NCBI GenBank assembly: GCA_028869615.1
Contig: JAGWRQ010000068.1
Coordinates: 1 to 10,078 of the forward strand
Reading direction: 5' to 3'
DNA: 10,078 bases
Source: Candidatus Methylomirabilota bacterium
GTDB lineage: Bacteria; Methylomirabilota; Methylomirabilia; Methylomirabilales; Methylomirabilaceae
The position numbers and the translations under genes are program-made. Numbering within the stretch: the stretch's first letter is position 1; every line of letters starts with the position of its first letter. Under the pieces are notes generated by a model that saw only the letters and a program-made list of their open reading frames with translations, had not been told where the DNA came from and ran no database searches. Below are positions 7,801 through 10,078 of this stretch, piece after piece.

Positions 7801-8467
7801 AGTCCTCGCTGGCGTCCGGCACGGGGATGCGGTCGGCGGACGCCCAGAGGTCCACCAGGGCGGGTTCTACCCCCATCTCCCGCCGCTGGTGCTCGGCGTA
7901 GAAGTCGTAACCTTCCGGCAGCGCGACATTCCGCGTCCGCAGGCCGAATGGGTTGTGAGCCGCCGCCCCGATCTCCAGCCCGCTCAGCCCGTCCAGGAGC
8001 GCGTGGGCGAGATCATGTTCCCGGAAGACCCTACCCTCTCCCGAGGGCACACATGCGGGTGCGTCACCAGCAGCCCGGACGTCCACAGGGTGCCGCGGAG
8101 GGATCGGCGAGGGAATCTGGAGCGACCGCGTCGTGATCAGGAGCGAGCCATGCGGTCGAACGAGTCGCTTGAGCCGGCCGATGCAGAGCCGCCAGTCCTC
8201 GACGTGCTGCAGCAGTTCGCTGCACACCACTAGGTCAAACGACTCGCGGCCGAACTTCGCGAGCAGATCCTCGATAGCAGCCTGCCGCTCGTCCTTGGGC
8301 GTCAGGTCGAGGTCAACTCCCACATAGCTGGCGGCACTGTACGCCAGGGCCAGCAGCCGAAGCGCCGAGTCGAGGTCGTTGGACCCTACCCGAAGCGCAT
8401 CTTTCCCCGCGAGGTGGTGCCTGTCGATGACCCGTTGGACGAATTCCTGATATGGTGGAGTAGTCAT
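4895..8467 (-). CDS. Giant multimodular glycan enzyme: nested methyltransferases, third methyltransferase, coiled coil, GT4 glycosyltransferase
   Basis: A 1190-residue cytoplasmic protein. Modules by eye: methyltransferase 1 N-half (21-131; YVGVDLD at 49-54, FDLVVCSELLQHVEDW at 77-92, LLITTRS at 109-115); methyltransferase 2 (151-351; GLEIGAAAHNPFG at 163-175, SSHVVEHLP at 226-234, GGYVFMIVPH at 250-259, VGNGFALAFRVR at 338-349); methyltransferase 1 C-part (357-421; WRFELSDMEAIFSD, then GVFLFARKP); methyltransferase 3 (435-615; VLDIGCAKGFLVEAL at 478-492, VVCMEVLEHLP at 536-546); coiled coil (624-750); GLGWRL linker (750-755); and a GT4-like domain (822-1174; LFDIDDLVFDP at 899-909, SELKYIEAAAVGVP at 1082-1095). 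The ATG at 8467 is preferred over an in-frame ATG at 8530 because GGAGGAGG lies nine bases before it and nothing like it precedes 8530. Likely role: methylation and elongation of the glycan exported by the neighbouring ABC pair. Methyltransferase 1 may be degenerate (Arg26 where relatives have Glu). Substrates are unknown. Confidence 0.93.
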   Translation of the reverse strand: MTTPPYQEFVQRVIDRHHLAGKDALRVGSNDLDSALRLLALAYSAASYVGVDLDLTPKDERQAAIEDLLAKFGRESFDLVVCSELLQHVEDWRLCIGRLKRLVRPHGSLLITTRSLQIPSPIPPRHPVDVRAAGDAPACVPSGEGRVFREHDLAHALLDGLSGLEIGAAAHNPFGLRTRNVALPEGYDFYAEHQRREMGVEPALVDLWASADRIPVPDASEDFIISSHVVEHLPNLIVAFAEWDRIVRDGGYVFMIVPHKGALPADDPRELTSLAHFIEDCHLRQTLDTHPIAGIPGGRAGHYHTFTPDLLLEIVEWMRVNRFCEWEPVAREDVDRKVGNGFALAFRVRHTRPRADLSKPNWRFELSDMEAIFSDLESQALEADPSEPGVFLFARKPVGFQERDLEGYPLFSVIANRRITGQAGRPPEVTQAQDPYDERYYDTYHSATGVPYRREEPWLSFFTGIAERIVQEIQPRTVLDIGCAKGFLVEALRDRGVEAFGLDISEYAISQIRDDMRPYCWAASVVDPFPTRYDLVVCMEVLEHLPTAQAELAVANLCRYADDVLFSSTPDEFTEPTHLNVQSMDYWAELFAKHSFYRDLDFDASFIADHAVRFRKVTGPLLPVVRAYERRLWKALQETHALRRSTTELGREKRQIDQQLVDAALARQRLDGDLAAAVEQQARLEGDLAKTTTQRDRLEAELAATNAEVGRLGRAVLEREETIGARELTIEEKEARIDGLAADLEEIQSGLGWRLIWRFGRARDRVLPAGSRRREAYDSLIGAVRTWVNGRNSSRSREQSARHATGVKPASMPDAMVTSWGSRVLMVNGSNGDMTRYRCFHTQEQLQPHGLACDVVSLTDTGLPARVPNYDLLILHRVPHSHQVERIVQAARHHGVTALFDIDDLVFDPEVAMSIDALRWMTEGERALFMDGIRRYRRTLGLCDGALVTTGALARASEDIGVPAWVHRNALSLELIKISEDAVRTRTRVTGKVVIGYASGTRTHNRDFCGINAALERVLRTHSQVELWVIGYLDLDGRWAEWGDRVRRVPFVPWQALPNVLAHLDINLAPLEADNRFCKAKSELKYIEAAAVGVPTIASAVEAFEYAICHGENGLLAHSEEEWDEALERLITDPTLRLEMGERARVDALQRYHPSARSHELLATLDDIHRKLRGPASTSKSRSAGQRHTA
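6344..6469 (-). repeat. Three 14-residue coiled-coil repeats (42 bases each)
   Basis: Within the giant protein, RLDGDL, RLEGDL and RLEAEL recur at residues 669-674, 683-688 and 697-702, exactly 14 residues (two heptads) apart. A weaker copy, QIDQQL, lies one step earlier at 655-660. The repeats fit a continuous parallel coiled coil between methyltransferase 3 and the glycosyltransferase domain. They are protein-level repeats; the DNA copies are diverged. Confidence 0.75.
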
Positions 8468-8476
8468 TGACAGGAG

Positions 8477-8484
8477 CCTCCTCC
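8477..8484 (-). promoter_or_regulatory. Ribosome binding site deciding the start of the giant methyltransferase-glycosyltransferase
   Basis: GGAGGAGG on the minus strand, nine bases before the ATG at 8467. The alternative in-frame ATG at 8530 has no purine-rich anti-16S complement before it. This supports the 1190-residue form over the 1211-residue one. Confidence 0.7.
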
Positions 8485-8540
8485 GCCAACGATCAACTGT
8501 CTGTATTCCTTCGGTGCCAACACCGACCATCTGTCTTGCG

Positions 8541-9314
8541 TCAGATCGCCGTCGGCATCACGCTCGGTTGAGCGCGCTGGAGTTCGCGGTATCGCGTCGC
8601 AATGTCCTCGGGGCTCCCTTCTGCGAGCACCCGCCCTCCCCAAAGCAGGCACGCGCGGTCACAGAGCACGGTCATCGCCTCGAGGTTATGTGTCACAAAG
8701 ACGACCGTCTTGCCGCTCATGTTCAGGACCCGCATCCTGTCCAGGCACTTGCGCTGGAACCGTTCGTCGCCGACCGCCAACACCTCGTCTAACAGGAGGA
8801 TATCGGCATCCAGGTGTACGCCTACCGCGAAGGCCAGGCGGAAGTACATGCCGGTCGAGTAGGCTTTCAGAGGAACATCCACGAACTCGTGAAGCTCCGA
8901 GAAGTCCCAAATGGCGTCAAACACCCGATTCGTCTCCCTGCGGGACAGACCGTGCACAGAGGCGTTCAGGTAGACGTTCTCTCTCCCAGTCAGATCCGGG
9001 TGAAACCCCACCCCCAGCTCGATCAGGCTGGCGACACTACCCTTCAATCGGATTTCACCCTGTGTCGGAAACAGAGTCCCCGACATCAGGCGGAGCAACG
9101 TGCTCTTTCCCGATCCGTTGGGTCCGACCAGCCCCATCGTCTCCCCCTCGTACACCGTGAGGCTGACGTCCCTCAACGCCTCCAGGCGCTGGCGCTGTTC
9201 GCGATACCGGAGGTTCAGGAGCCCGAAGAGATAAAGCTTGAGGGTGTCGACCCGCTGATGTCGGAGCACGTAGGTTTTCGAGAGGCCCCGAACATCGATT
9301 GCGATCTCCCCCAT
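8541..9314 (-). CDS. wzt: Polysaccharide export ABC transporter ATPase, Wzt-like short form without carbohydrate-binding domain
   Basis: Cytoplasmic ATPase that drives the adjacent permease; 257 residues. Visible motifs: Walker A GPNGSGKST (64-72), the GFHPDLTGRENVY stretch (103-115) typical of O-antigen/teichoic-acid exporters, signature YSTGM (152-156), Walker B DILLLDE (171-177) and H-loop His209. The ATG at 9314 overlaps the permease stop and has GAGGAG five bases upstream (9320-9325). The open frame runs 77 codons further upstream, but that stretch is antisense-like translation of the permease end. The protein stops about 50 residues after the H-loop, so it lacks the C-terminal beta-sandwich with which Wzt of E. 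coli O8/O9a recognises capped chains. It is closer to short ATPases that export without reading a terminal modification. The call is firm; the symbol is by analogy. Confidence 0.95.
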   Translation of the reverse strand: MGEIAIDVRGLSKTYVLRHQRVDTLKLYLFGLLNLRYREQRQRLEALRDVSLTVYEGETMGLVGPNGSGKSTLLRLMSGTLFPTQGEIRLKGSVASLIELGVGFHPDLTGRENVYLNASVHGLSRRETNRVFDAIWDFSELHEFVDVPLKAYSTGMYFRLAFAVGVHLDADILLLDEVLAVGDERFQRKCLDRMRVLNMSGKTVVFVTHNLEAMTVLCDRACLLWGGRVLAEGSPEDIATRYRELQRAQPSVMPTAI

Positions 9315-10078
9315 CACAGCTCCTCGACAAGCCTGGTGTAGTACCCGCGCATAAGCAGATAGCCGACAAGCAGTGCCGCGCCTGTCCACACCGCGATCGT
9401 AGCGCTTCCTGCGAGCGTCGGTACGCTCCCGTTGAACAAGATGTCTTGGTAGGTGAGAGCGAAGGCGCCCAGCGGATTCGCCCGCATGAGCACCCGCATC
9501 CGTTCCGGCGCACGGTCCACAGTGTAGACGATCGGGGTGATCCAAAACAGCAAGGGCAGAGCCATCTCCGTCATGTGCCGGACATCACGCCAGAGGGTTG
9601 CCGCGACCGAGAGCGCTATAGCAACCCCGATCGTAAACAGCACATGCAGACCGATCAGCGGCACGAGCCACACCGTTTGCCAACCAAGCCTGATGGTGGA
9701 CAGCACCGGTATCAACAGGAGCAAGACGCCCATGGCGACGAGAAACTGGACCAGGTGGAAAAGCACGCAGGAGATCGGCAGGACCTCCCACGGGAAAGCG
9801 ATCTTGCGGACCAGGCTCGAGTTGCCCACAATCGCGGTGGTCGAAGAGAGCGTCGACGTCGCAAAGAAGTTCCAGGAGAGCAGGCTCACGACCAGGAACA
9901 CGAGGTAGTTGGGGAAATCCAGCTTCAGAATGAGTCCGAACGCCGCGTAGTAAACGAGGATTGTGAACAGCGGCAACACGAGCGACCAGATGAACCCCAG
10001 GACCGCGTCCCGATATTTCAGCCTGAGGTCTTTTATGACCAGGTTCCTGATCAGCGCCCGGTATCGGAGCAGGCCAAG
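9314..10078 (-). CDS. wzm: ABC-2 type polysaccharide export permease, Wzm-like (5' end outside window)
   Basis: Inner-membrane permease half of an ABC exporter that moves a lipid-linked polysaccharide (O-antigen or similar) from cytoplasm to periplasm. The reading frame is open to the right edge, giving 254 residues. The first 33 in-window residues include RYRALIRNLVIKDLRLKYRD, the amphipathic N-terminal stretch typical of Wzm/TagG permeases, so only a few codons are probably missing. An internal GTG at 9979 is not the true start because this family motif lies upstream of it. About six hydrophobic segments are visible, and RDVRHMTEMALPLLFWITP near residue 170 is a family hallmark, as is the early VLGFIWSLVLPLF. 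The stop TGA shares its A with the ATG of the next gene (TGATG), implying translational coupling with the ATPase. The polymer exported cannot be told from the sequence. Family assignment is sure; the gene name is by analogy. Confidence 0.95.
   Translation of the reverse strand, partial: LGLLRYRALIRNLVIKDLRLKYRDAVLGFIWSLVLPLFTILVYYAAFGLILKLDFPNYLVFLVVSLLSWNFFATSTLSSTTAIVGNSSLVRKIAFPWEVLPISCVLFHLVQFLVAMGVLLLLIPVLSTIRLGWQTVWLVPLIGLHVLFTIGVAIALSVAATLWRDVRHMTEMALPLLFWITPIVYTVDRAPERMRVLMRANPLGAFALTYQDILFNGSVPTLAGSATIAVWTGAALLVGYLLMRGYYTRLVEEL

Noticed and set aside
6734..8233. 499-codon open frame on the plus strand
   Set aside because: Antisense to the methyltransferase part of the giant protein, whose own translation has clear motifs throughout. 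The plus-strand product is rich in His, Arg, Asp and Val without any domain signal.
9315..9545. Upstream extension of the ATPase frame by 77 codons
   Set aside because: The added residues are a Arg/His-rich mix overlapping the permease end. The ATG at 9314 has a good ribosome binding site and begins at the usual place for the family.
1..10078. tRNA, rRNA, CRISPR array, insertion sequence or integrase
   Set aside because: No cloverleaf-like sequence, no regularly spaced direct repeats, no terminal inverted repeats and no transposase or recombinase motifs were seen on either strand. The only regular repeats are the protein-level coiled-coil units.

Overview
All genes supported in this window lie on the minus strand and are read from the right edge to the left. 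DNA is GC-rich (coding rows mostly about 55-80% G+C by spot counts). The content points to a diderm, Gram-negative-type bacterium: an ABC-2 polysaccharide exporter, surface-glycan glycosyltransferases and methyltransferases, a lipoprotein and a secreted protease. The lineage cannot be fixed from the sequence. The modular glycan enzymes resemble those seen in uncultured high-GC soil and groundwater groups, but that is an impression, not a result.

Right part (10078 to 3510), glycan export and assembly. In transcription order: a Wzm-like ABC permease (5' end outside the window), a Wzt-like ATPase coupled to it by a TGATG overlap, a giant 1190-residue multimodular enzyme, and a family-4-type glycosyltransferase. 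The giant protein holds three methyltransferase units, a coiled coil with 14-residue repeats, and a C-terminal glycosyltransferase domain. The second methyltransferase appears to sit inside the first. These four genes are closely spaced and probably form one operon: glycosyltransferases extend a lipid-linked glycan at the cytoplasmic face, methyltransferases modify it or its sugar precursors, and the ABC pair exports it. The ATPase lacks the C-terminal carbohydrate-binding domain that reads terminal modifications in some Wzt proteins.

Middle (3509 to 3115), 395 bases with no confident gene. It holds a possible 49-codon secreted peptide and a plausible sigma-70-type promoter for the next unit.

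Left part (3114 to 76), an exported protease pair. First comes a 144-residue lipoprotein made of little more than a propeptide-like domain. Then comes an 849-residue secreted subtilisin/sedolisin-like serine protease whose own propeptide region is clearly homologous to that lipoprotein. The protease keeps the Ser and a Glu in the His position, but has Gly where the active-site Asp is expected. A short open stretch at the left edge may be the start of one more gene.

The strongest candidates for something new are the methyltransferase-inside-methyltransferase arrangement and the stand-alone lipoprotein propeptide paired with a protease of altered active site.
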